Below, one piece after another: positions 1 through 9,184 of a stretch of DNA of 64,000 nucleotides. The position numbers were made by a program, and so were the translations under genes. The notes under the pieces are model-generated. The model was not told the origin of the DNA. It did no database searches and saw only the letters and a list, made by a program, of their open reading frames with translations. Position 1 is the stretch's first letter. Each line of letters begins with the position of its first letter. The stretch is taken from contig NVQL02000055.1 in NCBI GenBank assembly GCA_002400495.2, positions 1-64,000 of the forward strand, written 5' to 3'. This stretch comes from Alphaproteobacteria bacterium (GTDB lineage Bacteria; Pseudomonadota; Alphaproteobacteria; Rhizobiales; OSC116).

Positions 1-100
1 CTGCTAACTCAGCTTAATGAGCTTGCCTTGGGTGCCGAATTCACCTCCGACCAGCGGCTGAGTGGCTTAGCTAGAGAGCGGAGCGAACGCACGCAGTGCT
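1..100 (+). repeat. Partial intergenic repeat element (right half, copy R1)
   Basis: This is the right-hand half of the repeat family described in full at 12067, 33582 and 35256. It has the conserved stretch around GACCAGCGGCTGAGTGGC (47-64) and then the terminal arm GCTAGAGAGCGGAGCG (70-85), ending in CGCAGTGC at 99. The left half lies beyond the window edge or is absent. It is followed by short AAACATAA-type repeats (about 100-135), also seen right of copies R2 and R5b. Bases 101-255 hold only AT-rich sequence leading to the transporter gene; no clear promoter was recognised. Confidence 0.8.
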
Positions 101-255
101 AAACATAAAGTCTAAACATAAAATTCAAACATAAGTGTAAAAGTACACTTTTTTATTTCACATATAGTTTTTGTTAACTATGGTAAGCTTTTTTTAGTAA
201 ACTCGGGCTATTATGAAAAAAAATGAATTTATAGCTAACAAAATGTGAAAACACT

Positions 256-2688
256 ATGAGTAAAAAAAGGTTCGGATTAGAATCTATCGGGTATATTTCG
301 CATAAATATGCCAAAATCACACTTACAATAATTGCCGTAATCACTATTTTTATGTGGTTTGGGCAAAGTAAAATTGTGTTCAATTCAAATGTAACCGACC
401 TTTTTAAGGACGACAGCCCCCAATATCATTTATTTGAAAAAGTGAATGATTTATTTTCTGGCAGTGATGATGAATTTTTGCTGACCATTTCAGGCGAAAA
501 TCTACTAACTGTTGAAAATATAGGCAAATTAAATAATTTTCAACTTGAGTTAGAGTTTAGTGATGATGTAGAATCTGTTCTATCACCATTCTCAACGCGC
601 GATTTTCCCGATGAAACCGGCTCAATAGGGCCATTATTCCCTGCCGAAATCACCACCGACAATGTTGAACAAATTTTAACTCATGCCCAAAGCCATCCTT
701 TGGTTGGTGGCAAATTATTATCGGCCGATAACCAACTCATATTATTTGTCATCACCACCAAAAAGCAACAGGTCGACATCAAACAAGGTGAAGGCAGGGG
801 GCTTGCCGAGCGCGATGCTCAATTGGCCTTGCGCACCAGATTACTAGATTTGGCCAAAGCCGAAATTGCCGATGACACATTGGCTTTTGAAATGTCGGGT
901 TTAAGTATTTTCAAAGCCGAGATCATCGGCTATATGCTTTATGACCAACTCGTCTTCACCGTTTTTGGTGTTTTATTTGGCTTCATCATTTCTTGGATTT
1001 ATTTCAGGAAGATGAAATTTGTCGTCCTCGCAGGCTTGCCAACATTGGTCGCCATGACCACCATGCGTGGCATGTTTGGCTGGTTTGAGATCGAGTTGGA
1101 TGTATTGTCCAACATTGCGCCCATCCTCATCATGGTCATTTCCTTCTGCGACAGCGTGCATTTGGCCTATGGCATTAGGCGGCGGCTCGAACAAGGCTAT
1201 AACCGCGATGATGCGATTAAACTCACCGTTAGGCATATTGGCCCCGCCTGTGTGTTAACTTCGCTCACCACGGGCATCGCCATGGTGTCTTTGTTGGCAG
1301 CAGGTCATCCAATCATCAGTAAATTTGGCTTCATATGCACGTTCGGTACTGGCTTTGCATTTGTCATCACACTCACGCTCATCCCCGCTTTGGCTAGGAT
1401 TATTCTGCCTGAAAAAATGGAAATGCACAATTTGGTAACGGGCGCTGAGCCTGGCTATAAGCATCCATTAAGTCATCGTGTATTAGATGGCTATACTGAA
1501 TTTTGCAAAACAATATTCATGAAATGGCCATTGCGTGTCTCAGTTCTTGCTTTGGTATTAGTGGCATTGCTGTCTTATTTCTACCTACAAAACGAACCTC
1601 GTTATCGTTATGTCGATAATTTGCCACAAAATAATCAAGCATTCATTGGCGTCAGTAAAATTGAAGAAAAATTATCTGGCACCAATGAAATACGCATTTT
1701 CATAGAATTTGATGCCGACTATAATCTGCGCAGCGAAGCTACATTCGAGCTCTATAAACGCATCGAAGCCGAGCTTGCCAAAACCAGCTTCGTCAAAAGC
1801 ACTTTCTCTATGGCAACCGTGCGCGATTATGTGCAAAAAAATAGTGCCGATAAATCTGTCGAGCAATTTTTCAACTTCATCGATCAAAATGCCGGTGCTG
1901 CGGATGGATTACTGCTAGAAGATAGCAAACAAAGCTTGGTAATCGGCCTGTTGCCCGATACTGACGCGTCGGCTCTGTTGCCCGAATTGCGCATTTTGGA
2001 GCAAAAATTGGCGGTCATCGACCAAGAATTCACCTCGGCCAAACTCCATGTTACGGGTATACTGCCGTTAAGCGCACAAGCCAGCTACACCATGATTGAT
2101 ATGCTCAATTATTCATTGCTATTTGCCATTCTGGGCGGCGTGCTCATCGTCACCATCTCATTCCGCAGCATTTATACGGGTATATTTGCGCTGATTGCCA
2201 ACGTCATTCCCATCGGTCTAGCAGGGCTTTACCTGTATATATTTGATGAGGGCTTGCAATTCACCTCAGTCGTGGCCTTCACCATTGGTTTTGGCATCGC
2301 GGTCGACAACACCATCCATGTGGTGCATCGATATAACCGTGCCGTCAATGATGGCTTAAGCATCGAGGATGCATTGCGCAAAACCATGGATAGCGTCACT
2401 TCGGTTTTGGTCGTCACCTCATTGGTTTTAGGCGGCGGCATCGGTATTGTGATGATAAGCGAAATGCCGCTCATTAAGCTATATGGTGCCTTATTGACCA
2501 TGCTGGTTTTTGCCGCATTATTGACTGATACCTTATTATTGCCATCTGCAATGCGCCTTTTCTACAATCATAAGCAAAAAAAAAAGAGTCTTAATTCAAG
2601 AAACTCCAAAGCAACAACCGCAAAAAATAGCAAGCTAGTAAATGAGTTTGATTTAAAATATTATTTCAAAAAGTATTTACTTAACTAG
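256..2688 (+). CDS. RND/MMPL-family transporter with two SSD-like halves
   Basis: An 810-residue inner-membrane protein with the two-fold RND layout. TM1 is near residues 20-40, followed by a periplasmic loop, a first membrane block at about 225-385, TM7 near 425-445, a second periplasmic domain and a second block at about 645-770. Both halves keep the Asp-containing helix motifs of proton-driven RND proteins: FCDSVHLAYG in the first and GIAVDNTIHVVHRY in the second. Proteins of this length without a fixed outer-membrane partner are usually annotated as hydrophobe/lipid exporters (MMPL, HpnN-like); the substrate cannot be read here. The last ~40 residues are Lys/Asn-rich and follow a run of ten A at 2576-2585, a slippage-prone site. 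The ATG at 256 has only a weak ribosome binding site. The gene stands alone and converges on the thermonuclease gene. Confidence 0.88.
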   Translation: MSKKRFGLESIGYISHKYAKITLTIIAVITIFMWFGQSKIVFNSNVTDLFKDDSPQYHLFEKVNDLFSGSDDEFLLTISGENLLTVENIGKLNNFQLELEFSDDVESVLSPFSTRDFPDETGSIGPLFPAEITTDNVEQILTHAQSHPLVGGKLLSADNQLILFVITTKKQQVDIKQGEGRGLAERDAQLALRTRLLDLAKAEIADDTLAFEMSGLSIFKAEIIGYMLYDQLVFTVFGVLFGFIISWIYFRKMKFVVLAGLPTLVAMTTMRGMFGWFEIELDVLSNIAPILIMVISFCDSVHLAYGIRRRLEQGYNRDDAIKLTVRHIGPACVLTSLTTGIAMVSLLAAGHPIISKFGFICTFGTGFAFVITLTLIPALARIILPEKMEMHNLVTGAEPGYKHPLSHRVLDGYTEFCKTIFMKWPLRVSVLALVLVALLSYFYLQNEPRYRYVDNLPQNNQAFIGVSKIEEKLSGTNEIRIFIEFDADYNLRSEATFELYKRIEAELAKTSFVKSTFSMATVRDYVQKNSADKSVEQFFNFIDQNAGAADGLLLEDSKQSLVIGLLPDTDASALLPELRILEQKLAVIDQEFTSAKLHVTGILPLSAQASYTMIDMLNYSLLFAILGGVLIVTISFRSIYTGIFALIANVIPIGLAGLYLYIFDEGLQFTSVVAFTIGFGIAVDNTIHVVHRYNRAVNDGLSIEDALRKTMDSVTSVLVVTSLVLGGGIGIVMISEMPLIKLYGALLTMLVFAALLTDTLLLPSAMRLFYNHKQKKKSLNSRNSKATTAKNSKLVNEFDLKYYFKKYLLN

Positions 2689-2755
2689 CTTCACATTCAG
2701 CGCCGCGATGCCAATTAATATAAATTGCATAATTACGGTTTTTCTTCGCCCCGTT

Positions 2756-3340
2756 TTAGCGGTTATTTCGTTGTCGCCATTGAAAAGGCTCTAAAAAACT
2801 GCCTTTCCATATGCCCAGCTTTTGCTTTTTCGCATATGCTTGCTCATTAACATAGCGCTTTGAATAATAAACATAAGCAATTGCCCAGCCGTTTTTCACC
2901 TGCCACGCGTTTAAATCTAAATATTCACCATCTTTCATGGTCAAATAACAGGTGGCAAGCAAACGTTCATATCCGTCTTTTTCATCACCCATGCAGCTAA
3001 CTTCACCACCATCAATACGCTGTTGTAAAGCCTGTTTGGCGGCTTCGCCGCATTGCCAATCTTGCTGATTTTTGCGGCATTCTTGTGCCAATTCAGGGCT
3101 GTCAATGCCAGAAAGCCGCACCCGCATGGCTTCGCCCTCCAGTTGCAAACTATCGCCATCGCTTGCCTGCACTTTGCCAACAAATTTAAACCGCGCAACT
3201 GGCAATTCTTCCACCAACTCAATTTGCGCGTTAAGCACTGTAGAGGGCGTAAATTGATTGTCATGGCTGGCATCCATATACAAAGAATAAAGCCCAGCAA
3301 ATATAACCGCAACCGCGGCGATGATGATTTTCTTATACAT
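2756..3340 (-). CDS. Membrane-anchored thermonuclease family protein (SNase-like)
   Basis: 194 residues with a hydrophobic N-terminal segment (about residues 4-21) that is either a signal anchor or an uncleaved signal. A staphylococcal-nuclease-like domain follows. The active-site block reads VRLSGIDSPE, with the Arg expected to bind phosphate, and a second Arg sits in GYERLLATCYL. The C-terminal block with KNGWAIAYVYY and KQKLGIWKGSF is typical of bacterial SNase homologues. The domain faces the periplasm if the N terminus is an anchor. It probably cleaves nucleic acid in a Ca-dependent way, by family knowledge; the substrate is unknown. The gene is divergent from the cheZ-like gene at 3470 and shares a 129-bp intergenic region with it. 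Confidence 0.85.
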   Translation of the reverse strand: MYKKIIIAAVAVIFAGLYSLYMDASHDNQFTPSTVLNAQIELVEELPVARFKFVGKVQASDGDSLQLEGEAMRVRLSGIDSPELAQECRKNQQDWQCGEAAKQALQQRIDGGEVSCMGDEKDGYERLLATCYLTMKDGEYLDLNAWQVKNGWAIAYVYYSKRYVNEQAYAKKQKLGIWKGSFLEPFQWRQRNNR

Positions 3341-3469
3341 AATCTATAAGATTTGCAATTTGAGTCTGATTTGTAAATGTTTCTTTAATTTATTTTGGTT
3401 AATTTTATAACTAACTGCAAGTTTTTATTAACTAAACAGCCCCTAAACAGTTAAAAATGGTTAATCTAT

Positions 3470-4222
3470 ATGAGATCTGCTCCCAAACGTGTTTTTCGCA
3501 TTGAACGCAACAATCCCCTTAGCATAATGCCAGAGGTGATTCCCGCCACTGATGAAGAAGCGAGGCATATTGAAATATTGGCGGCGATCGCTGATTTAAA
3601 GAAAAGCGGCATAAGCATATCGGGTTCAGGAGACGCGGCACCCGCTCAAACAGAAAGCCAATTTCTAATAGACTTCAAAAAAGAATTAGCCGATGCGCGT
3701 CAACTGCGTGAAGAGCTAAATGAAATTTCTCAATCCATTTCTGAAACCAAACGCGAGATCGCCACTCTACATCACACCAATTTTGGTGACAACACAGATG
3801 TGCAAGTGGCCGATGAATTGGACGCAGTGGTGATGGCAACAGAACATGCAACCGACGCCATTTTGACCGCAGCAGAAAATGTAGATGCCAATGCACGTGA
3901 TCTAGCGGCGCGTTTATCAGGCACAGAACATGAAGATATGATCTTGGACATTCAAGACCAAACCATTAAGATTTTTGAAGCTTGTAACTTCCAAGATTTA
4001 ACCGGTCAACGGGTACAAAAGGTGCTTGAAACCATGAAATTCATCGAAGGCCACATTGATAAGATGATCACCATTTGGGGTGGCTTGGATAATTTCTTAG
4101 ATATTTCACCAGACAGCCTGAATAAGAAAACGGGCGATGATGCCTTACTTAGTGGCCCTGGCCTTGATGAAGATGGCGCGATTAGATCATCACAAGATGA
4201 CATTGACTCACTATTTGGTTAA
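3470..4222 (+). CDS. CheZ-like protein phosphatase (copy 1)
   Basis: 250 residues, mostly helical, with a CheZ-type core. The motif FEACNFQDLTGQRVQKVL (about residues 167-185) carries the Asp and Gln used by CheZ to dephosphorylate CheY-P (D...Q spacing of four). The long helical hairpin before it contains ELDAVVMATEHATDAIL. The C terminus ends DDIDSLFG, resembling the acidic C-terminal CheY-P-binding peptide of CheZ. No chemotaxis operon is adjacent, but a second CheZ-like gene with a CheY lies at 17.3-18.4 kb and shares the same core and tail. The start at 3470 lacks a strong Shine-Dalgarno; an internal Met about 20 residues on is an alternative. A terminator follows at 4253. Confidence 0.82.
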   Translation: MRSAPKRVFRIERNNPLSIMPEVIPATDEEARHIEILAAIADLKKSGISISGSGDAAPAQTESQFLIDFKKELADARQLREELNEISQSISETKREIATLHHTNFGDNTDVQVADELDAVVMATEHATDAILTAAENVDANARDLAARLSGTEHEDMILDIQDQTIKIFEACNFQDLTGQRVQKVLETMKFIEGHIDKMITIWGGLDNFLDISPDSLNKKTGDDALLSGPGLDEDGAIRSSQDDIDSLFG

Positions 4223-4252
4223 TTATTTTCATATAAGTATATTCAAAGTAAT

Positions 4253-4284
4253 AAAACCTCAATCTTCACCGATTGGGGTTTTTT
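4253..4284 (+). terminator. Rho-independent terminator after cheZ-like gene
   Basis: AAAACCTCAATC, a six-base loop (TTCACC) and GATTGGGGTTTT form a 12-bp stem with one G-T pair, followed by a T run. It lies 30 bp after the stop codon at 4222. Confidence 0.85.
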
Positions 4285-4336
4285 ATTGCGTCATATACGA
4301 GATAGTCTAAGCTTTAAGCTGAGGGCAGGGCATTTC

Positions 4337-7300
4337 ATGCGTGACGTTTTAAAAATCAAGGGGTTTATCGCCTTCATTTGGGTGGCATTCATCAATTCAT
4401 TCGTAGACCTTGGCCATAAAATCCTCATTCAAAACACCCTGCTCAAAGCCTATGAAGGCTCGCAACAAGTCATCCTCATTGCCATTGTCAACGCATTGAT
4501 TTTATTACCATTCATTATGTTATTCACCCCAGCAGGCCATATATCTGATCGATTTTCCAAAGTCAAAGTCATGCGTTGGGCAGCACGCTTGGCGGTGTTG
4601 CTCTCTTTAATCATCACATTTTTCTACTATATGGGCTGGTTTTACGCGGCCTTTGGCCTAACCTTTGCATTGGCTGTGCAAAGCGCGCTTTATTCACCAG
4701 CCAAATATGGTTATATTCGCGATTTATTGGGCGCTGACAATCTATCCGAAGGCAATGGCTGGGTGCAATCCGTCACCATGGTCGCCATTTTAAGCGGCAT
4801 GGCTATTTTTTCTCTCTTGTTTGAAACCTTGCTCAGCAACACCAATGTCGATTTAAACAATCCAGCAGACATATTACAAACCTTTGCCCCCCTAGGAGGC
4901 TTGCTAATCGTCAGCTCATTAATTGAAGTTTATCTAACCCAGAAATTACCAATTGTAAAAACGGCCTTTCCTAGCCATAAATTCCAATGGAAGGCCTACT
5001 TCGCCGCCAAATTAGTCACTAACGATATCAAAGCCTTATTTGCCAACAAACCAATCATTCGCGCCATTTTTGCCATTGCAGGTTTCTGGACCATCAGCCA
5101 AGTCCTATTGGCGGTTTACCCCTCTTATATCGAAACTCTAACAGGCCAAAGCAATGTATTCATCATTCAAGCGACCATGGCATTAGCAGGCATTGGCATC
5201 ATGACAGGCTCATTTGTTGCAGGGCGTATGTCGTCTCATTATATTAATTTGGCGTTGGTGCCGATCGGCGCTGTTGGCGTGGCCATCAGCTTGTTTGTAT
5301 TGCTGAGTGTTGAAACTATTTTCTGGTCAGCCCCCGTATTTTTTGCCATCGGCCTGTTTGGCGCATTGATGATAATACCGCTTAACGCCTTGGTGCAGTT
5401 TAACGCGCCCAAAGACCAGTTAGGCACTATATTGGCAGGCAGCAATCTGGTGCAAAAAATCTGCATGCTTTCTGGCTTAGTCCTCACAGTATTATTTGCT
5501 TATTATAGCTATGACGAAAAATGGTTACTCACTGCTTTGGCCATTCTAGGCCTTTTAGGCGCGCTGCAAACCATCCTCACTTTGCCGCATTTATTTGTGC
5601 GCGCCGTGTTTGCAGGCATCATTAGGCGTAAATATAAATTGCTGGTGCAAGGCTATGAGAATATTTTAGATGAGCAGCGCGATACCACCAAAGGCATGTT
5701 ATTGCTCGGCAATCACATTAGTTGGATCGATTGGGCTCTGGTGCAATTGGCCTTTCCGCGCCGCATTCGTTTTGTCATGGAACGCTCTTATTTCGAAAAA
5801 TGGTATTTAAAATGGTTCCTAAATTTCATGGGCTGCATCCCCATTTCCTCAGGCACCAGCAAAAAATCATTAGACCTCATCCGTCAGCATTTGCAAAATG
5901 GCCAAATAGTCTGCCTATTCCCCGAAGGCGCGATTAGTTATACAGGCCAATTGGGCGAATTTAAACGCGGTTTCGAACAAGCGGTTAAAGGCACTGACGC
6001 GGTAATCGTACCATTTTATTTACGCGGCCTATGGGGCAGTAAATTTTCAAAATCATCAAGTAAATTGCGCGAGGTCACCAGCCGTGGCGGCATGCGGCGC
6101 GATGTGATTGTGTCCTTTGGCTCCCCCATGCAAGCCGATAGCACCGCCAGCGATGTGAAGCAAAAAGTGTTCGAACTCTCTATCCAAACCTGGACAAGCT
6201 ATACAGACGGCATGCAAAATCTAGCTTATGCGTTTGTCGATACCTGCAAAAGTCGCAACAATAGCTGGGCAATTACCGATTCCACAGCCGAGCCAATAAG
6301 CCGCAAAAAACTGCTGACAGGCGCATTGTTATTTCGCGATTATATCAGCCCGACGCGCGGCCAAAATATCGGCCTGTTAGTGCCGACCACCACAGCAGGA
6401 GCAATCACCAATATGGCGGCTTTAATGGCCGGCAAAACTCTGGTCAATCTAAATTACAGCGCGCCGATAGACGCGTTGCAAAGCGCTGTTGAGCAAGCTG
6501 GCATTAAAACCATTGTCACCTCCACTCAATTTGTAAAAAAACTGGCGGGCAGGGGGCTAGATGTCGAGCCATTATTTAAAGACAGACAAGTGCTTTACCT
6601 AGAAGATATACGCGATGAAATATCAACATTTAAGCGCCTAATCACTTTGCTCAAAGTGGTATTAATGTCCAAATCCATGATAAAATCACTTTATTGCGCC
6701 GATAGAAAAATAGATGACACGGCGGCCATTTTATTCTCATCTGGCAGCGAAGGCGCGCCCAAAGGCGTGATGCTCAGCCATCGTAATTTCATGTCCAACC
6801 TCAAGCAAATTGCCGATGTTTTAAACATGCGCGATAGCGATGTGATGATGGCCTCTTTGCCGCTTTTCCATGCTTTCGGCCTCACCGTCACTTGCCTTCT
6901 TCCACTTATTGAAGGCGTGCCAGTAGTCTGCCACCCCGACCCAACTGATGCCGTCGGCGTTGGCAAAGCCGTAGCCCGTTATCGAGCCACCGTGCTATGT
7001 GCCACCGCCACATTTTTGCGGCTCTACAGCCGCAACCGCCGCCTATTGCCCATTATGTTCGAAAGCCTGCGCCTCACCGTAGCGGGTGCCGAAAAGCTCC
7101 CCCATGCCACGCGTGAATTGTTCGAAAACCGCTTTCACAAAACCCTGCTCGAAGGCTATGGCTGTACCGAAACCACGCCCGTTGCCTCCTGCAACATCCC
7201 CAATTATCTAGACACCACCTATTGGACGGTGCAACAAGGCAATAAATTAGGCACTGTCGGCATGGCCCTACCAGGCACAACCTTTAGAATTGTCGACCCT

Positions 7301-7825
7301 GACACAATGCAAACCTTGCCAGTAGGTGAGGCGGGTTTGATACTCATTGGCGGTGCACAAATTATGAAGGGCTATCTCAATGCGCCCGAAAAAACTGCCG
7401 AAGTGATTGTCGAACTAGATGGCATTCGTTTTTACAAAACTGGCGACAAAGGCCAGCTAGATGAAGATGGTTTTTTGACCATTGTCGACCGCTATTCACG
7501 TTTTGCCAAATTAGGCGGCGAAATGGTCAGCTTGGCCGATTTAGAACAACGGGTGAGGGACGCGCTCAACATCCAAGAAACTCCACTCATCGCCACCTCT
7601 TTGCCCGACGAGCGCAAGGGCGAAAAACTAATATTACTGCTCGAAGGCAATTTCGATCAAGACGATGTAAAAAATAAAATCATGGCCTCTAGCATTCCGC
7701 CCCTAATGCGCCCCGCACATATATTTATAGTCAATGCCGTACCAATATTAGGCAGCGGCAAGCAAGATTTCGCCAACGCCCGAAAAATGGCCAAACAACT
7801 GATTGATGACCAAGCCTCCAAGTGA
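4337..7825 (+). CDS. Aas-type fusion: MFS transporter + PlsC acyltransferase + acyl-ACP/CoA synthetase
   Basis: About 1162 residues with three domains in order. The first ~410 residues are an MFS/LplT-like lysophospholipid flippase with 10-12 TM segments. A PlsC/LPLAT domain at about 430-630 has the H(X4)D motif NHISWIDWAL and the FPEG motif. An AMP-binding domain to the C terminus has FSSGSEGAPKGVMLSH, EGYGCTETTP, YKTGDKGQLDEDG and the catalytic Lys in GSGKQDF. By family knowledge such proteins import and re-acylate lysophospholipids (2-acylglycerophosphoethanolamine acyltransferase/acyl-ACP synthetase). The frame is open upstream to a TTG at 4286, but that lies in the preceding terminator. 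The ATG at 4337 is preceded by GAGGGCAGGG and matches the start of the MFS domain, so I use it. All catalytic motifs look intact. Confidence 0.9.
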   Translation: MRDVLKIKGFIAFIWVAFINSFVDLGHKILIQNTLLKAYEGSQQVILIAIVNALILLPFIMLFTPAGHISDRFSKVKVMRWAARLAVLLSLIITFFYYMGWFYAAFGLTFALAVQSALYSPAKYGYIRDLLGADNLSEGNGWVQSVTMVAILSGMAIFSLLFETLLSNTNVDLNNPADILQTFAPLGGLLIVSSLIEVYLTQKLPIVKTAFPSHKFQWKAYFAAKLVTNDIKALFANKPIIRAIFAIAGFWTISQVLLAVYPSYIETLTGQSNVFIIQATMALAGIGIMTGSFVAGRMSSHYINLALVPIGAVGVAISLFVLLSVETIFWSAPVFFAIGLFGALMIIPLNALVQFNAPKDQLGTILAGSNLVQKICMLSGLVLTVLFAYYSYDEKWLLTALAILGLLGALQTILTLPHLFVRAVFAGIIRRKYKLLVQGYENILDEQRDTTKGMLLLGNHISWIDWALVQLAFPRRIRFVMERSYFEKWYLKWFLNFMGCIPISSGTSKKSLDLIRQHLQNGQIVCLFPEGAISYTGQLGEFKRGFEQAVKGTDAVIVPFYLRGLWGSKFSKSSSKLREVTSRGGMRRDVIVSFGSPMQADSTASDVKQKVFELSIQTWTSYTDGMQNLAYAFVDTCKSRNNSWAITDSTAEPISRKKLLTGALLFRDYISPTRGQNIGLLVPTTTAGAITNMAALMAGKTLVNLNYSAPIDALQSAVEQAGIKTIVTSTQFVKKLAGRGLDVEPLFKDRQVLYLEDIRDEISTFKRLITLLKVVLMSKSMIKSLYCADRKIDDTAAILFSSGSEGAPKGVMLSHRNFMSNLKQIADVLNMRDSDVMMASLPLFHAFGLTVTCLLPLIEGVPVVCHPDPTDAVGVGKAVARYRATVLCATATFLRLYSRNRRLLPIMFESLRLTVAGAEKLPHATRELFENRFHKTLLEGYGCTETTPVASCNIPNYLDTTYWTVQQGNKLGTVGMALPGTTFRIVDPDTMQTLPVGEAGLILIGGAQIMKGYLNAPEKTAEVIVELDGIRFYKTGDKGQLDEDGFLTIVDRYSRFAKLGGEMVSLADLEQRVRDALNIQETPLIATSLPDERKGEKLILLLEGNFDQDDVKNKIMASSIPPLMRPAHIFIVNAVPILGSGKQDFANARKMAKQLIDDQASK

Positions 7826-7868
7826 TGCTATACAGATAAGCAAGTATTAGTTTAATGAGGAATGAACG

Positions 7869-8501
7869 ATGTCAGTAGAAATTTGGTTCACTTACCTGGC
7901 AACAGTCTTGGCATTAATGAGCACCCCAGGGCCAAGCCAATTGCTCATGCTATCAAATAGTGCAACACATGGTTTTAAGGCTTCATTAGCGACAATAATG
8001 GGCGATTTGAGCGCCAACATATTACAAATGTTGGCAGCTGGTTTTGGGCTCTCAGCACTAATCGCCGCATCCAGTAATGCACTAAATGTCATTAAATGGT
8101 TCGGAGTGATTTATCTGGTATATTTAGGTATACGTATGATCACACGAGCGCGTCCAATTGAAGCGAAAGCTAGCTCTGACAACGCACCAAGCGCGACATT
8201 TAAAAAATTATGGCTGCAAGGTTTTTTAACATCGGCCGCAAATCCAAAAGCCATCGTGTTTTTTGCTGCGTTATTCCCTCAATTCATTGTGGCTGAATAT
8301 GCATTTGGGCTACAATTTATAGTTTTATCCGTCACTTATATCTTTCTAGATAGTATATTCTTATCTGCCTATGGTTTGGGTGCAGAGTGGATTGCCACTA
8401 AATTCAAGAGCACTGCCAGAGTGTGGATTGAACGCATCGGTGGTGGTTTTATGATTGGTGCGGCACTGCTTTTGGGTTTGAAAAGCCTAAAAGATAATTG
8501 A
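7869..8501 (+). CDS. LysE/RhtB-family exporter
   Basis: 210 residues with five to six predicted TM segments, and the family signature STPGPSQLLMLSNSATHGF near the N terminus. A second block, GFLTSAANPKAIVFFAALFPQFI, is typical of RhtB/LysE amino-acid or small-metabolite exporters. The ATG follows AATGAGGAATGAACG with a good GAGG ribosome site. Its stop codon (8499-8501) abuts directly on the stop codon of the convergent LysE-family gene. The exported compound cannot be told from sequence. Confidence 0.9.
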   Translation: MSVEIWFTYLATVLALMSTPGPSQLLMLSNSATHGFKASLATIMGDLSANILQMLAAGFGLSALIAASSNALNVIKWFGVIYLVYLGIRMITRARPIEAKASSDNAPSATFKKLWLQGFLTSAANPKAIVFFAALFPQFIVAEYAFGLQFIVLSVTYIFLDSIFLSAYGLGAEWIATKFKSTARVWIERIGGGFMIGAALLLGLKSLKDN

Positions 8502-9113
8502 TTAACGCTCACTAAACGCCAATTTAGCCGCCAACCCAGCAAACACAACTGCAAAGCTACGTTGGACGATCCGCATAATCTTGTCAGAGCTTAAAATATA
8601 ATGCCGCATACTATGCGCAAATAGGCCATAAATCACAAACACCACAAAGGTTACACCCATAAATATAGCGCTTAATATGGCAAAATCTATCAATGGCGCA
8701 GCGGCATGAGCAGGAATAAATTGCGGCAAAAACGCCAAAAAGAATAAAGACAATTTCGGGTTGAAAATGTTGATTAAGAAGCCTTTAAATGCAGTATTCA
8801 TACCGCTCATCACTCTGATTTTCTCGCTAAATTTCAACCCACCAGTTTGCTGCCACATGCCCCACGCCAAATAAAGTAGATAAGCCACGCCGATAAATTT
8901 AACCACCTGAAACACCAAAGCGCTGCTATGCATAATCGCCGCCAACCCCAAAACACTGGCAAGCAAAGCGGGCACAATGCCCATAGTGCAACCCAATGCC
9001 GCCCATATACTGGCGCGTGCGCCTTGCATCAAACCTGTCGAAAGCGTGTAAATTACCCCCGTACCAGGTATCAATACCACAATCAATGTGGTCAATAAAT
9101 ATTCAAAACTCAT
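8502..9113 (-). CDS. LysE-family exporter (second, convergent copy)
   Basis: 203 residues starting MSFEYLLTTLIVVLIPGTGV, a LysE/RhtB signature variant (IPGTG rather than TPGPS), with six predicted TM segments and the block GFLINIFNPKLSLFFLAFLPQF. The frame stays open to 9170, but the ATG at 9113 is preceded by AAGGGGGCTGAA, a strong ribosome site, so the short form is chosen. The ribosome site lies in a 33-bp duplication of the 3' end of the upstream M16 gene. Probably co-transcribed with that protease gene, whose stop is 43 bp upstream. It is clearly diverged from the neighbouring copy at 7869 rather than a recent duplicate. Confidence 0.88.
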   Translation of the reverse strand: MSFEYLLTTLIVVLIPGTGVIYTLSTGLMQGARASIWAALGCTMGIVPALLASVLGLAAIMHSSALVFQVVKFIGVAYLLYLAWGMWQQTGGLKFSEKIRVMSGMNTAFKGFLINIFNPKLSLFFLAFLPQFIPAHAAAPLIDFAILSAIFMGVTFVVFVIYGLFAHSMRHYILSSDKIMRIVQRSFAVVFAGLAAKLAFSER

Positions 9114-9118
9114 TTCAG

Positions 9119-9184
9119 CCCCCTTATTCTGGTGCATTCTCGCTAGAGAATCCCCCTTATTCTGGCGCATTCTCGCTAGAGAAT
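9119..9184. repeat. Tandem duplication of 33 bp at the end of the M16 gene
   Basis: Two adjacent 33-bp copies (9119-9151 and 9152-9184) differ at one base (T versus C in TTCTGGTGCATT / TTCTGGCGCATT). The distal copy (9152-9184) encodes the last residues and stop codon of the M16 protease. The other copy repeats this sequence beyond the stop and forms the leader of the downstream LysE gene. Confidence 0.95.

Noticed and set aside
4286-4336. TTG start for the Aas-type gene
   Set aside because: It lies within the terminator hairpin of the preceding gene and adds 17 non-homologous residues; the ATG at 4337 has a ribosome site.
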